Below, one piece after another: positions 9,691 to 17,301 of a DNA stretch of 64,000 nt. This stretch comes from Clostridiaceae bacterium (lineage in GTDB: Bacteria > Bacillota > Clostridia > Oscillospirales > Acutalibacteraceae): NCBI GenBank assembly GCA_030530095.1, contig JAUMVO010000003.1, positions 38,205 to 102,204 on the forward strand, given 5' to 3'. Below the pieces are notes generated by a model. It was not told where the DNA came from, ran no database searches, and worked only from the letters and a program-made list of their open reading frames with translations. Both the position numbers and the translations under genes were made by a program. Numbering within the stretch: position 1 is the first letter of the stretch; each line of letters begins with the position of its first letter.

Positions 9691-9950
9691 AAGGACAGGA
9701 GAAGATCTCCTGTCCTCGTTTTCTGTAAGGCGATATGTTGCTACGCAACGCGATATATTCAAAAACGAATGCGATATACACTCACTTCGTTCGTGTGCGA
9801 TATGACATATATTCCTCTTGTGCCGCAGGCACATTTCGCATTTGATTGCAAATCAAATATATCGCAATATGTAATATTATATCGCATATTCCGCAAGGAA
9901 TATATATCGTTGCCCGACATTCAGCTGAATGTCGGGCTTCTCCTGTCCTT
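9691..9950. repeat. 260-bp hairpin array with 14-bp terminal inverted repeats and GCGATAT punctuation
   Basis: AAGGACAGGAGAAG (9691-9704) and CTTCTCCTGTCCTT (9937-9950) are perfect inverted ends. Inside, GCGATAT occurs at 9730, 9750, 9771 and 9797. Its reverse complement ATATCGC recurs in the second half. Between these words lie small hairpins: GTTGC/GCAAC, ATTC/GAAT, ACAC/GTGT, GTGCC/GGCAC, ATTTGATT/AATCAAAT, ATATTCC/GGAATAT, and a 26-bp perfect palindrome at 9912-9937. The left end can also pair with TCTCCTGTCC at 9706-9715, which acts as the terminator of the gene before it. I see no coding potential. I recall similar GCGATAT-punctuated repeats in other gut Clostridia, without a known role. 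Confidence 0.85.
9693..9720 (+). terminator. Terminator of the XRE-membrane gene
   Basis: GGACAGGAGA (9693-9702) and TCTCCTGTCC (9706-9715) form a 10-bp stem with a 3-base loop, followed by TCGTTTTC. The same left arm is also the left end of the hairpin array. Confidence 0.75.
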
Positions 9951-9966
9951 AATTGTTATACTATTT

Positions 9967-12579
9967 TTATTTCTTGGCGGTCTTTTTGGCAGGAGCTTTT
10001 TTGGCTTCTGTCTTTTTTGCCGCCGTTTTCTTTGCGGGAGCCTTCTTTTCGGGCGCTTTTACCGTCGCGGTCTTTTTTGCTGCAGCTTTCTTGTCGGCAG
10101 GCTTCTTTGCCTCTGCTTTTGCGGGCTCCGCCTTCTTTGAAGCGGGCTTTTTGACTGCGGATTTGGCCGGCTGTGCAAATGCGCTCTTGGTGTGCCAGAT
10201 GTCCCTTGCATATTCGTTGATAGCTCTGTCTGCGGCAAATACGCCTGCGCCCGAAATGTTCATAAGCGACATTTTGTTCCAGGTCTTCTTGTCGTTGTAA
10301 AGCTCGGCAAGATGCTTCTTTGCGCGTCTGTAATCCGCAAAATCGGCAAGAACCATATACGGGTCGTTGTTGATGATATTTGCGATTTCGGGGAAGCGCT
10401 TTCTGTCGATTTCGTTTACCGCAATATAATCAATTACGCGCTTTAATTCGCTGTTGTTCGCGTAGTAGCTGTTCGGGCTGTAGCCGCTGCGCTTGAGCTC
10501 CTCAACCTCGGGAGTGCTCATACCGAAGATAACGATATTGTCCTCGCCGACGGCGTCGTAAATTTCAACGTTTGCGCCGTCCATTGTGCCCAGGGTGATT
10601 GCGCCGTTAATCATAAGCTTCATATTGCTCGTGCCCGAAGCCTCGGTGCCGGCGAGCGAAATCTGCTCGGAAACGTCGGCGGCGGGCATAAGGCGCTCCG
10701 CCATGGTTACGTTGTATTCCTCAAGATAAACGACCTTGATTTTGCCGTTTACGTCGGGATCGTTGTTAATCATATCCGCAAGCGCGCAGATGAACGAAAT
10801 AATCTTCTTCGCCATATAGTAGCCCGAAGCCGCCTTTGCGCCGAAGATGTAGGTTCTGGGCGTGTAGGGCATATCGGGATTGTCCTTCAATTCGAGGTAG
10901 TCGGCGAGAATGTTCAGCGCGTTGAGGTGCTGACGCTTGTACTCGTGAAGTCTCTTGACCTGAACGTCGAACATTGAATTCGGATCAAGCTCGATACCCA
11001 TAGTTTTTTTAACGTATGCGGCAAAAGCTTTCTTGTTCTCGGTCTTTATTCTGCCGATTTCGTTGAGTACGCCTGCCTTGTTCTTGAATTTACGAAGCTT
11101 GAGCAGCTCGTCCGCATGATAAACGAAGCCGTCGCCGATAAGGCTCTCGGCATATTCGGTGAGAAGCGGATTCGACTGGCACAGCCAGCGGCGGTGAGCG
11201 ATACCGTTGGTAACGTTCTTGAACTTTGCGGGAGTCAGCTTATAGAAGTCGTTGAATACAGTCTGCTTTACGATTTCCGAGTGAAGCGCGGAAACGCCGT
11301 TTACGGAGTGTGAGCCTACTACGCAAAGGTTTGCCATTCTGACAACGCCGTTTGACATAATTGCCATTCTCTCAACGACGTCAGCGTTGTTCGTTGCCTG
11401 CCATACGAAGGAGCGGAAGCGGTTGTCGATTTCCTTGGTAATCTGCCAGATTCTCGGCATAAGTCTCTTGTAAAGGTCCTCGGGCCAGCACTCGAGAGCT
11501 TCCTTCATAACGGTATGGTTTGTGTAGGCAACCGTCTTGGTGATTATATTCCACGCGTCGTCCCAGCCGTAACCGCACTCGTCGAGCATAATTCTCATAA
11601 GCTCGGGAATTGCAAGCGTGGGATGAGTGTCGTTAATATGAATTGCAACCTTTTCGGCAAAATTGTCCATTGTGCCGTAGGTGCGAAGATGCTTGTGAAC
11701 GATGTCCTGAATCGAAGCGGAAACGAGGAAGTACTGCTGACGGAGGCGAAGCGACTTGCCCTCGGGATGATTGTCGGCAGGGTAGAGAACCTTTGAAATA
11801 ACCTCAGCCATCGCCGTTCTCTCCATAGCTCTCATATAGTCGCCCTGATTGAAGAGCGTCATGTCGAGCGCGGGAGCCTCGGCCTTCCAGAGCCTGAGAA
11901 CGGAAATGCCCTTGCCGTCCTTACCGGCAACGAACATATCGTAGGGAACCGCCTTTACGGGCAGATAGTTTTCAAGTTCAACGTGGTGGAACTGATTTTC
12001 CCAGTAGTCAACAACGTCGCCCTCGAAGCGGACCTCGATTGCGCTCTCGTCGTGGGGAACGAGCCATACCTCGCCGCCGGGAAGCCAGAAGTCGGGAAGC
12101 TCGGTCTGCCAGCCGTCAACAAGCTTCTGCTTGAAGATACCCGCCTCGTAGAGTATCGAGTAGCCTCTTGCGGGATAGCCCTGGGTTGCAAGACCGTCGA
12201 GGTAGCAGGCGGCAAGTCTGCCTAAGCCGCCGTTGCCTAAGCCCGCGTCGGGCTCGCACTCGTAAATGCTGTCGAGCTTTATGCCGTAGTCCGCAAGCAC
12301 GCTCTCAAAGGTCTTTGTAAGATTAAGATTGTAAAGATTGTTTTTAAGCGAACGGCCCATAAGGAATTCCATACAGAGATAGTAAACATTCTTCGTGCCT
12401 TCGTTGGCGGCAAGCTTGTTGAACTCTGCTCTGCCCTCTCCCATCATCTCTCTGAGAATAAGAGCGATTGCCTTATAAAACTGCTCGTTGGTCGCTTCTT
12501 CGGGACTTACGCCCATGAAATGCGAAAGCTTAGCCTCAACGAGCTCCTTTGCCTTTTTCTTTGAAAGTGAATAATTCAT
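9967..12579 (-). CDS. glgP: Glycogen/alpha-glucan phosphorylase with lysine-rich C-terminal tail
   Basis: 870 residues. Phosphorolysis of alpha-1,4-glucan to glucose-1-phosphate. The catalytic core covers about residues 1-800: GNGGLGRLAACYLDGLAT near the N-terminus, and EASGTSNMKLMINGAITLGT with the PLP lysine at about 654. Residues 804-870 are an added tail of KK-A/P/T repeats (25 Lys in 67 residues, for example KKAPAKKTAAKKTEAKK), like histone H1 tails and absent from typical phosphorylases. The ribosome site is GGAGG. A candidate -10 TATAAT lies at 12627-12632, but its -35 spacing is poor. Starch or glycogen storage use is inferred. Confidence 0.93.
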   Translation of the reverse strand: MNYSLSKKKAKELVEAKLSHFMGVSPEEATNEQFYKAIALILREMMGEGRAEFNKLAANEGTKNVYYLCMEFLMGRSLKNNLYNLNLTKTFESVLADYGIKLDSIYECEPDAGLGNGGLGRLAACYLDGLATQGYPARGYSILYEAGIFKQKLVDGWQTELPDFWLPGGEVWLVPHDESAIEVRFEGDVVDYWENQFHHVELENYLPVKAVPYDMFVAGKDGKGISVLRLWKAEAPALDMTLFNQGDYMRAMERTAMAEVISKVLYPADNHPEGKSLRLRQQYFLVSASIQDIVHKHLRTYGTMDNFAEKVAIHINDTHPTLAIPELMRIMLDECGYGWDDAWNIITKTVAYTNHTVMKEALECWPEDLYKRLMPRIWQITKEIDNRFRSFVWQATNNADVVERMAIMSNGVVRMANLCVVGSHSVNGVSALHSEIVKQTVFNDFYKLTPAKFKNVTNGIAHRRWLCQSNPLLTEYAESLIGDGFVYHADELLKLRKFKNKAGVLNEIGRIKTENKKAFAAYVKKTMGIELDPNSMFDVQVKRLHEYKRQHLNALNILADYLELKDNPDMPYTPRTYIFGAKAASGYYMAKKIISFICALADMINNDPDVNGKIKVVYLEEYNVTMAERLMPAADVSEQISLAGTEASGTSNMKLMINGAITLGTMDGANVEIYDAVGEDNIVIFGMSTPEVEELKRSGYSPNSYYANNSELKRVIDYIAVNEIDRKRFPEIANIINNDPYMVLADFADYRRAKKHLAELYNDKKTWNKMSLMNISGAGVFAADRAINEYARDIWHTKSAFAQPAKSAVKKPASKKAEPAKAEAKKPADKKAAAKKTATVKAPEKKAPAKKTAAKKTEAKKAPAKKTAKK

Positions 12580-12770
12580 ATATGTTAAGCCTCCAATAAA
12601 ATACTTTTCTTTTAACGCTCGTATATATTATACTAAAAAAGTTCAAATTTCAACCAAAAACAGGGCAACCGACAAAATTTCGGCGTTTTCCCTAAAAAGT
12701 TCACTAAAATAAAAATTGTTTGTATGTTTTCGTTTTTATATTACTGTATTATATTATAAACAATTTGTGC
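12580..12770. other. AT-rich intergenic region between divergent glgP and rpsO
   Basis: No gene is seen. It holds a candidate minus-strand glgP -10 (12627-12632) with TTGAAA at 12648-12653, only 15 bp away, and a weak hairpin around 12662-12692. The rest is AT-rich sequence without clear structure. Confidence 0.5.
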
Positions 12771-12799
12771 TTGACAACGAAAAATCTTTGTTATATAAT
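12771..12799 (+). promoter_or_regulatory. rpsO-pnp promoter
   Basis: Perfect TTGACA (12771-12776) and TATAAT (12794-12799) with a 17-bp spacer. Confidence 0.9.
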
Positions 12800-12805
12800 A
12801 ACTTT

Positions 12806-12914
12806 CGCTTAATCGGTATGCACGGAGTATGGCGTAAACTCATTTATCTTGAGTATTCACCTGACCTTACGCTGTGGTACACGACGGCAAATATTATCAA
12901 AGAGGTGAAAGAAT
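12806..12914 (+). ncRNA. Structured rpsO leader, possible S15 autoregulatory element
   Basis: Between the promoter and the rpsO ATG, GCGTAA (12832-12837) can pair with TTACGC (12867-12872), enclosing an inner hairpin ACTCA/TGAGT (12838-12842/12850-12854). S15 is known to repress its own translation through leader structures in several phyla. That this leader does so is inference. Confidence 0.45.
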
Positions 12915-13178
12915 ATGACAAAAGAAGAGAAGCAGGCCATTATGAAGGAATACGCTGTTCACGAGGGCGACACCGGTTCACCCGAGGTTCAGATCGCTGT
13001 TCTTACCAAGAGAATTTCGGACCTTACCGAGCATCTCAAGGTTAATCAGAAGGACCATCACTCAAGACGCGGCCTTCACAAGATGGTCGGTCACAGAAGA
13101 AACCTTCTTGCATATCTTCAGAAGGTCGATATCGAAAGATACCGTGCCATCGTTGCAAGACTCGGACTTCGTAAGTAA
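12915..13178 (+). CDS. rpsO: 30S ribosomal protein S15
   Basis: 87 residues, full S15. Characteristic segments are [32 protein letters not shown] and [17 protein letters not shown]. It binds 16S rRNA in the central domain. AGAGGTG precedes the ATG. It is followed by pnp, the classic rpsO-pnp pair. Confidence 0.97.
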   Translation: MTKEEKQAIMKEYAVHEGDTGSPEVQIAVLTKRISDLTEHLKVNQKDHHSRRGLHKMVGHRRNLLAYLQKVDIERYRAIVARLGLRK

Positions 13179-13189
13179 GACTTATTTGG

Positions 13190-13218
13190 GGCAAGCAGTT
13201 TTATTACTGCTTGCCTTG
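13190..13218 (+). terminator. Hairpin after rpsO
   Basis: GGCAAGCAGT (13190-13199) pairs perfectly with ACTGCTTGCC (13206-13215). The T-tract is weak (TTGAATTGCTTTT), so it may be a partial terminator or an mRNA end-protection hairpin between rpsO and pnp. Confidence 0.6.
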
Positions 13219-13254
13219 AATTGCTTTTACAAGTAATTTTCAGGACGTAAAAAT

Positions 13255-13343
13255 CGGGGCAGGACAGCCTTGCTTTTAGCGGTAAACGGAGTTATCAAAA
13301 ACTTGATGATTGCGTTTATTGCTAAAGCGTGTGTTTTGCCTCG
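13255..13343 (+). ncRNA. Long stem structure in the pnp leader
   Basis: An outer helix CGGGGCA/TGCCTCG (13255-13261/13337-13343) encloses a second long helix of about 16 bp with one bulge (13272-13288/13313-13328). That helix is capped by ATCAA/TTGAT. The layout resembles the double-stranded leader of E. coli pnp, which RNase III cuts and PNPase then degrades to control its own level. The function here is inference. Confidence 0.6.
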
Positions 13344-13370
13344 TGAAATAAAAAAAGAGAGGTAAAAACT

Positions 13371-15566
13371 ATGTTTTTCAAGAACTTCAAGGTTTGGGAA
13401 ACCGAACTCGCCGGCAGAAAGCTTTCGCTCGAAACCGGTAAAATGGCAGGCCTTGCAAACGCAGCCGTTATGGTACGCTACGGCGATACAAACGTGCTTT
13501 GCACCGTCACCGCATCCGCAACACCCAGAGAGGGCGTTGACTTCTTCCCGCTTTCAGTTGACTACGAGGAGAAGATGTATTCGGTCGGCAGAATTCCCGG
13601 CTCCTTTCAGAGAAGAGAGGGTAAGGCTTCCGAGAAGGCAGTGCTTACTTCACGCTGCATCGACAGACCTATCCGTCCTTTGTTCCCGAAGGATTTAAGA
13701 AATGACTGCACAGTTGTTGCAACTGTTATGTCGGTTGATCCCGACTGCAGCCCCGAAATCGCCGCAATGATAGGCGTTTCCTGCGCTATCGCAATTTCCG
13801 ATATTCCGTGGGACGGCCCGATTTCAGGCGTTAACGTAGGTCTTGTTGACGGTCAGATCGTCATCAATCCCACTCTTGAGCAGAGAGCAAAGACCGACCT
13901 TAACCTTACCGTTGCTTCCACCGCAGACCTCGTTGCAATGATCGAGGCGGGCGGCAACGAAATTCCCGACGACCTCATGTTCGACTGCATCATGGCAGGT
14001 CATGAGGAAAACAAGAAAATCGTTAAGTTCATTCAGGGTATCGTTGACGAGGTAGGTAAGCCCAAGTTTGCTTACGAGTCATCCGACCCCGATCCCGTTA
14101 TCTTCAAGGAAATCGAGGACTTCTGCATTGAGGACGTCAAGAAGGCTCTCGACACCGACGACAAGAATGTCCGTGACGAAAGACTGCTCCCGATTTATCA
14201 GGCAGTTCACGAGAAGTATGACGAGCAGTTTGAGGATAACACCGCTAAGCTCGACGAGATTATGTATCTCATTCAGAAGCACGTTGTCCGCTCATGGCTC
14301 AAGGACGAGCATAAGAGAGTTGACGGCAGAGGTATCGACGAAATCCGTCCCCTTAACGCCGAAATCGACCTTCTTGCAAGAGCTCACGGTTCGGGCTTGT
14401 TCACCAGAGGTCAGACTCAGGTGCTTTCCGTTGCGACGCTCGGCACTATCGGCGACGCTCAGCAGCTTGACGGCCTTGACGAGCAGAAGGAAAAGAGATA
14501 TATTCACCACTACAACTTCCCGTCCTACTCCGTAGGCGAGACCAAGCCTTCAAGAGGCCCCGGCAGAAGAGAAATCGGACACGGCGCACTTGCCGAGAAG
14601 GCACTTGTTCCCGTACTTCCGTCAATCGAGGACTTCCCCTATACTATCAGAGTTGTTTCCGAGGTTCTTTCCTCCAACGGTTCAACCTCACAGGGCTCCG
14701 TATGCGGCTCGACTCTCGCTCTTATGGCGGCAGGCGTTCCGATCAAGGCCCCCGTTGCAGGTATTTCCTGCGGCCTTATCACCGGCGACGAAGGCGTTTA
14801 CGGCGACTTTATGACCATGGTTGACATTCAGGGACTTGAGGACTTCTACGGCGATATGGACTTCAAGGTAGCAGGTACCAAGGAAGGCATTACCGCTATC
14901 CAGATGGACCTTAAGGTTCACGGTCTTACTCCCGAAATCATCAAGGAAGCCTTTGCAAAGACTCACAAGGCGAGAAACTACATTCTCGACGAGATTATGC
15001 TTCCCGTTATTTCCGAGCCGAGAAAAGAGCTCTCCAAGTGGGCTCCCAAGATGCTTACAACCAAGATTGATCCCGAGAAGATCGGCGACGTTATCGGTAA
15101 GCAGGGCAAGGTTATTCAGAAGATTCAGGCTGAGTGCGACTGCAAGATTGACATTTCCGACGACGGTCAGGTATTCATTTCCTGCCTCGACACCGAGAAG
15201 GGCAAGAACGCTCTGTTCATCGTCAATGTTATCGCAAACGGTCCCGAGGTCGGCGCGATTTACAGAGGCGTTGTAACCCGTCTTATGAGCTTCGGCGCAT
15301 TCGTTGAAATCGCTCCCGGCGTTGAGGGCATGGTACACATCAGCCACCTTGACGTAAAGAGAACCGAAAAGGTTGAGGACGTTGTAAACGTAGGCGATCA
15401 GATTATGGTTAAGGTTCTTCCCGTTGACGATCAAGGCAGACTTAACTTCTCAAGACGCGAGGCTCTTATCGAGGTTGAAGGACTTGTTCCCGAAAACGAT
15501 ATCACCGAGCGCGCTCCGAGAAAGCCGGGCGGAAGAAGAAACTTCCACAAGGGCGACAGGAAGTAA
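13371..15566 (+). CDS. pnp: Polyribonucleotide nucleotidyltransferase (PNPase)
   Basis: 731 residues. A phosphorolytic 3'-5' exoribonuclease of the RNA decay machinery. It carries two RNase PH modules (about residues 10-220 and 315-545), with FFPLSVDYEEKMYSVGRIPG in the first and GSTSQGSVCGSTLALMAAGV in the second. A KH domain follows (KIGDVIGKQGKVIQKI, about 565-580), then a C-terminal S1 domain (GVVTRLMSFGAFVEIAPGVE). GAGAGG lies before the ATG. Confidence 0.97.
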   Translation: MFFKNFKVWETELAGRKLSLETGKMAGLANAAVMVRYGDTNVLCTVTASATPREGVDFFPLSVDYEEKMYSVGRIPGSFQRREGKASEKAVLTSRCIDRPIRPLFPKDLRNDCTVVATVMSVDPDCSPEIAAMIGVSCAIAISDIPWDGPISGVNVGLVDGQIVINPTLEQRAKTDLNLTVASTADLVAMIEAGGNEIPDDLMFDCIMAGHEENKKIVKFIQGIVDEVGKPKFAYESSDPDPVIFKEIEDFCIEDVKKALDTDDKNVRDERLLPIYQAVHEKYDEQFEDNTAKLDEIMYLIQKHVVRSWLKDEHKRVDGRGIDEIRPLNAEIDLLARAHGSGLFTRGQTQVLSVATLGTIGDAQQLDGLDEQKEKRYIHHYNFPSYSVGETKPSRGPGRREIGHGALAEKALVPVLPSIEDFPYTIRVVSEVLSSNGSTSQGSVCGSTLALMAAGVPIKAPVAGISCGLITGDEGVYGDFMTMVDIQGLEDFYGDMDFKVAGTKEGITAIQMDLKVHGLTPEIIKEAFAKTHKARNYILDEIMLPVISEPRKELSKWAPKMLTTKIDPEKIGDVIGKQGKVIQKIQAECDCKIDISDDGQVFISCLDTEKGKNALFIVNVIANGPEVGAIYRGVVTRLMSFGAFVEIAPGVEGMVHISHLDVKRTEKVEDVVNVGDQIMVKVLPVDDQGRLNFSRREALIEVEGLVPENDITERAPRKPGGRRNFHKGDRK

Positions 15567-15583
15567 TCGTTTGAATAAAACAG

Positions 15584-15612
15584 ACGGCGTAGGAAAACCT
15601 ACGCCGTTTTTG
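15584..15612 (+). terminator. Terminator of pnp
   Basis: ACGGCGTAGG and CCTACGCCGT form a perfect 10-bp stem with an AAAA loop, followed by TTTTGC. Confidence 0.92.
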
Positions 15613-15741
15613 CTTTACAAACCGGAGTATGTCGAGGTCTGTGACCTCGAAGTGAAGAGGTAATAGTGAATAGTGAATAAGTAAAGGGAAGCTCCGCTTC
15701 CGAACATTTTAATAATTCTTTCGGCGCAAATCCCAATAAAC

Positions 15742-15766
15742 GTAGGGGCGATTCATGAATCGCCCG
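15742..15766. repeat. REP-like palindrome with GTAG foot, copy 1
   Basis: GTAGG is followed by the perfect 20-base palindrome GGGCGATTCATGAATCGCCC (15746-15765). Related copies lie at 17243-17262 and 39011-39036. Confidence 0.75.
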
Positions 15767-15780
15767 TTTTATATTTGCCC

Positions 15781-15799
15781 GACAAATCGGAGTTTATCG
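15781..15799. repeat. 19-bp repeat shared with the gatB end
   Basis: GACAAATCGGAGTTTATCG occurs here and, as an exact reverse complement, at 21764-21782. Both copies lie next to GTAGGG-type palindromes. Confidence 0.7.
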
Positions 15800-15802
15800 A
15801 GC

Positions 15803-15950
15803 GAAAGCTTGATAGGACACAAGCCTCCCTTGTCAAAGGGAGGGGGACCGCCGTACGGCGGTGGAGGGATTCCTTTTACTGTTATATCAAGCTTTCTTGA
15901 ATCCCCTCGCCAGCGTTCGCTGGCCCTCTCCCCTTTAACAAGGGGCGCTG
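15803..15950. repeat. Compound palindromic element: two inverted copies of a CCTCCCTT-hairpin repeat
   Basis: GAAAGCTTGATA (15803-15814) and TATCAAGCTTTC (15885-15896) are inverted. The first unit (15820-15873) has CCTCCCTT/AAGGGAGG and CCGCCGTACGGCGG hairpins. The second (15897-15950), in opposite orientation, has CCAGCG/CGCTGG and CCCCTT/AAGGGG hairpins. A third, reversed copy lies at 17190-17239. The whole 15612-16007 stretch has no gene. Confidence 0.75.
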
Positions 15951-16007
15951 TTTTACTCTATCGAACTCAGCGACAAACTCAAATTTGCCGAAACACCTGC
16001 AACAAAA

Positions 16008-16030
16008 ACGGACGGGCAAAGCCCGTCCGT
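16008..16030 (-). terminator. Terminator of maf
   Basis: ACGGACGGGC (16008-16017) and GCCCGTCCGT (16021-16030) form a 10-bp stem. On the minus strand it is followed by TTTTTG. Confidence 0.85.
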
Positions 16031-16035
16031 CCGTT

Positions 16036-16587
16036 TTATTCAAATTCCTTCAATTCTCTTACCAGCCGTGCAAGGGGAAGTCCGACGACGTTGTAATAAT
16101 CGCCGTTGATTTTCCGTACGAAAACGCCTGCCTTGCCCTGAATTCCGTAGGCGCCCGCCTTGTCCATAGGCTCGCCCGTTTCAATGTAGGCGTCAATTTC
16201 CTTTTTGCTCAGGCTGTAGAAATACACTCTCGTTCTGTCGGTAAAGATTTTCTTCTTTTTGCCTTTTCTGATGCATACGCCCGTATAGACCGAGTGTTCA
16301 CGCCCCGAAAGCAGGGAGAGCATTTCACGCGCCTGCTTTTTCGTTTCGGGCTTGCCGAGAATCTTTCCCTCGCAGGCGACAACCGTATCGGCGGTGATTA
16401 CGACCGTGTTTTCGTCGGCTTTAATCGCCTCGTTTTTTATTCTGCAGAGATAGCGCACCGCATTTGCGGGAGAGATACCGTCGGGCAGGGTTTCGTCAAC
16501 GTCAGCCGTTTTCACGCTGAACTGCAGACCTGCTTTTTTGAGTAATTCACGCCGTCTGGGCGAAGCGGAAGCAAGAATAATCTTCAT
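16036..16587 (-). CDS. maf: Maf-family nucleoside triphosphate pyrophosphatase
   Basis: 183 residues. It hydrolyses non-canonical nucleotides, or dTTP/UTP, to monophosphates. The Maf signature is complete: LASASPRRRELLKKAG at residues 5-20, VDETLP, VVITADTVVACEGKILGKP and SGREHSVYTGV. The ATG overlaps the stop of the upstream Nudix gene in an ATGA, so the two are translationally coupled as a house-cleaning pair. Confidence 0.93.
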   Translation of the reverse strand: MKIILASASPRRRELLKKAGLQFSVKTADVDETLPDGISPANAVRYLCRIKNEAIKADENTVVITADTVVACEGKILGKPETKKQAREMLSLLSGREHSVYTGVCIRKGKKKKIFTDRTRVYFYSLSKKEIDAYIETGEPMDKAGAYGIQGKAGVFVRKINGDYYNVVGLPLARLVRELKEFE

Positions 16588-17129
16588 TTCTTCTCACCGT
16601 ACACCTTATAGTATGTCTTGACAATTCCGACCTGAGTTTTCGAGTCACGGATTTCGTTATTCATTACCATACGGAATGCCTTATCAAGCGGAATTTTCTT
16701 GACCTCAAGGAATTCGTCGTCGTCAAGCTGCTGAGAGCCGAACCGAAGATTTTTCGCAAGATACATGTGAATTATCTCGCCGCAGTAGCCGGGAGTCGGA
16801 TAAAGCTTTCCCAGATCCTCATAGTCACCTGCGGTTGCTCCCGTTTCCTCTTTGAGTTCACGCTTGCCCGCCTCAAACGGGTCCTCGCCGAATTCAAGCT
16901 TGCCCGCAGGCAGCTCAAGAGTTACCTCAAAATACGGGTAACGGAACTGCTCTACGAAAAGCAATTCATTGTTCTCCGTCAGCGCCGCAACGCACACGCC
17001 GCCCGGATGCTCGACGATTTCACGCTTTGCGGTTGAGCCGTCGGGAAGCAGAGCGTCGTCAACACGAAGATTGACGATTTTGCCCTTGTAAATATAGTCC
17101 TGTTTAATCGGTTTTTCGGTTAAGTCCAT
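16584..17129 (-). CDS. ADP-ribose pyrophosphatase-type Nudix hydrolase
   Basis: 181 residues from the ATG at 17129, which has AAAAGAG upstream; an ATG at 17180 would add 17 residues unlike the family. The Nudix box reads GKLEFGEDPFEAGKRELKEE, continuing TGA. The N-terminal dimer strand and the VEQFRYPYFEVTLELPAG segment are typical of NudF/ADP-ribose pyrophosphatases. It overlaps maf by four bases. Confidence 0.88.
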   Translation of the reverse strand: MDLTEKPIKQDYIYKGKIVNLRVDDALLPDGSTAKREIVEHPGGVCVAALTENNELLFVEQFRYPYFEVTLELPAGKLEFGEDPFEAGKRELKEETGATAGDYEDLGKLYPTPGYCGEIIHMYLAKNLRFGSQQLDDDEFLEVKKIPLDKAFRMVMNNEIRDSKTQVGIVKTYYKVYGEKK

Positions 17130-17189
17130 AACAATCTCTTTTCTTAATTGAAAGATGCACATAGTGACGGCGTTCTGCACGTCCGTCAG

Positions 17190-17262
17190 ATCACCTCATC
17201 CACCGTCTTCGACGGTCCCCCTTCCCCTCAAGGGGAAGGAACGGGCGATTCGTGAATCGCCC
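17190..17262. repeat. Palindromic repeats: CCTTCCCC-type unit plus REP-like copy 2
   Basis: CCGTC/GACGG (17203-17215) and CCTTCCCCT/AGGGGAAGG (17220-17239) form the same two-hairpin unit as at 15820-15950. It is followed directly by GGGCGATTC-GT-GAATCGCCC (17243-17262), the palindrome of the GTAGGGGCG family. Confidence 0.7.
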
Positions 17263-17301
17263 TTACGGGTGTCATGCTTTTATATTACGGTTTAGATAGT
17301 T

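Noticed and set aside
9730..9920. GCGATAT words as a CRISPR-like array
   Set aside because: The words are 7 bp, change orientation halfway and separate small hairpins, not spacers.
9631..10140. 169-codon plus-strand frame with Phe/Leu/Cys-rich product
   Set aside because: Product arises from the complement of the lysine-rich GlgP tail and the hairpin array; not a real membrane protein.
14688..15434. 248-codon minus-strand frame inside pnp
   Set aside because: Antisense to the conserved KH/second PH domains of pnp; product has no recognisable motif.
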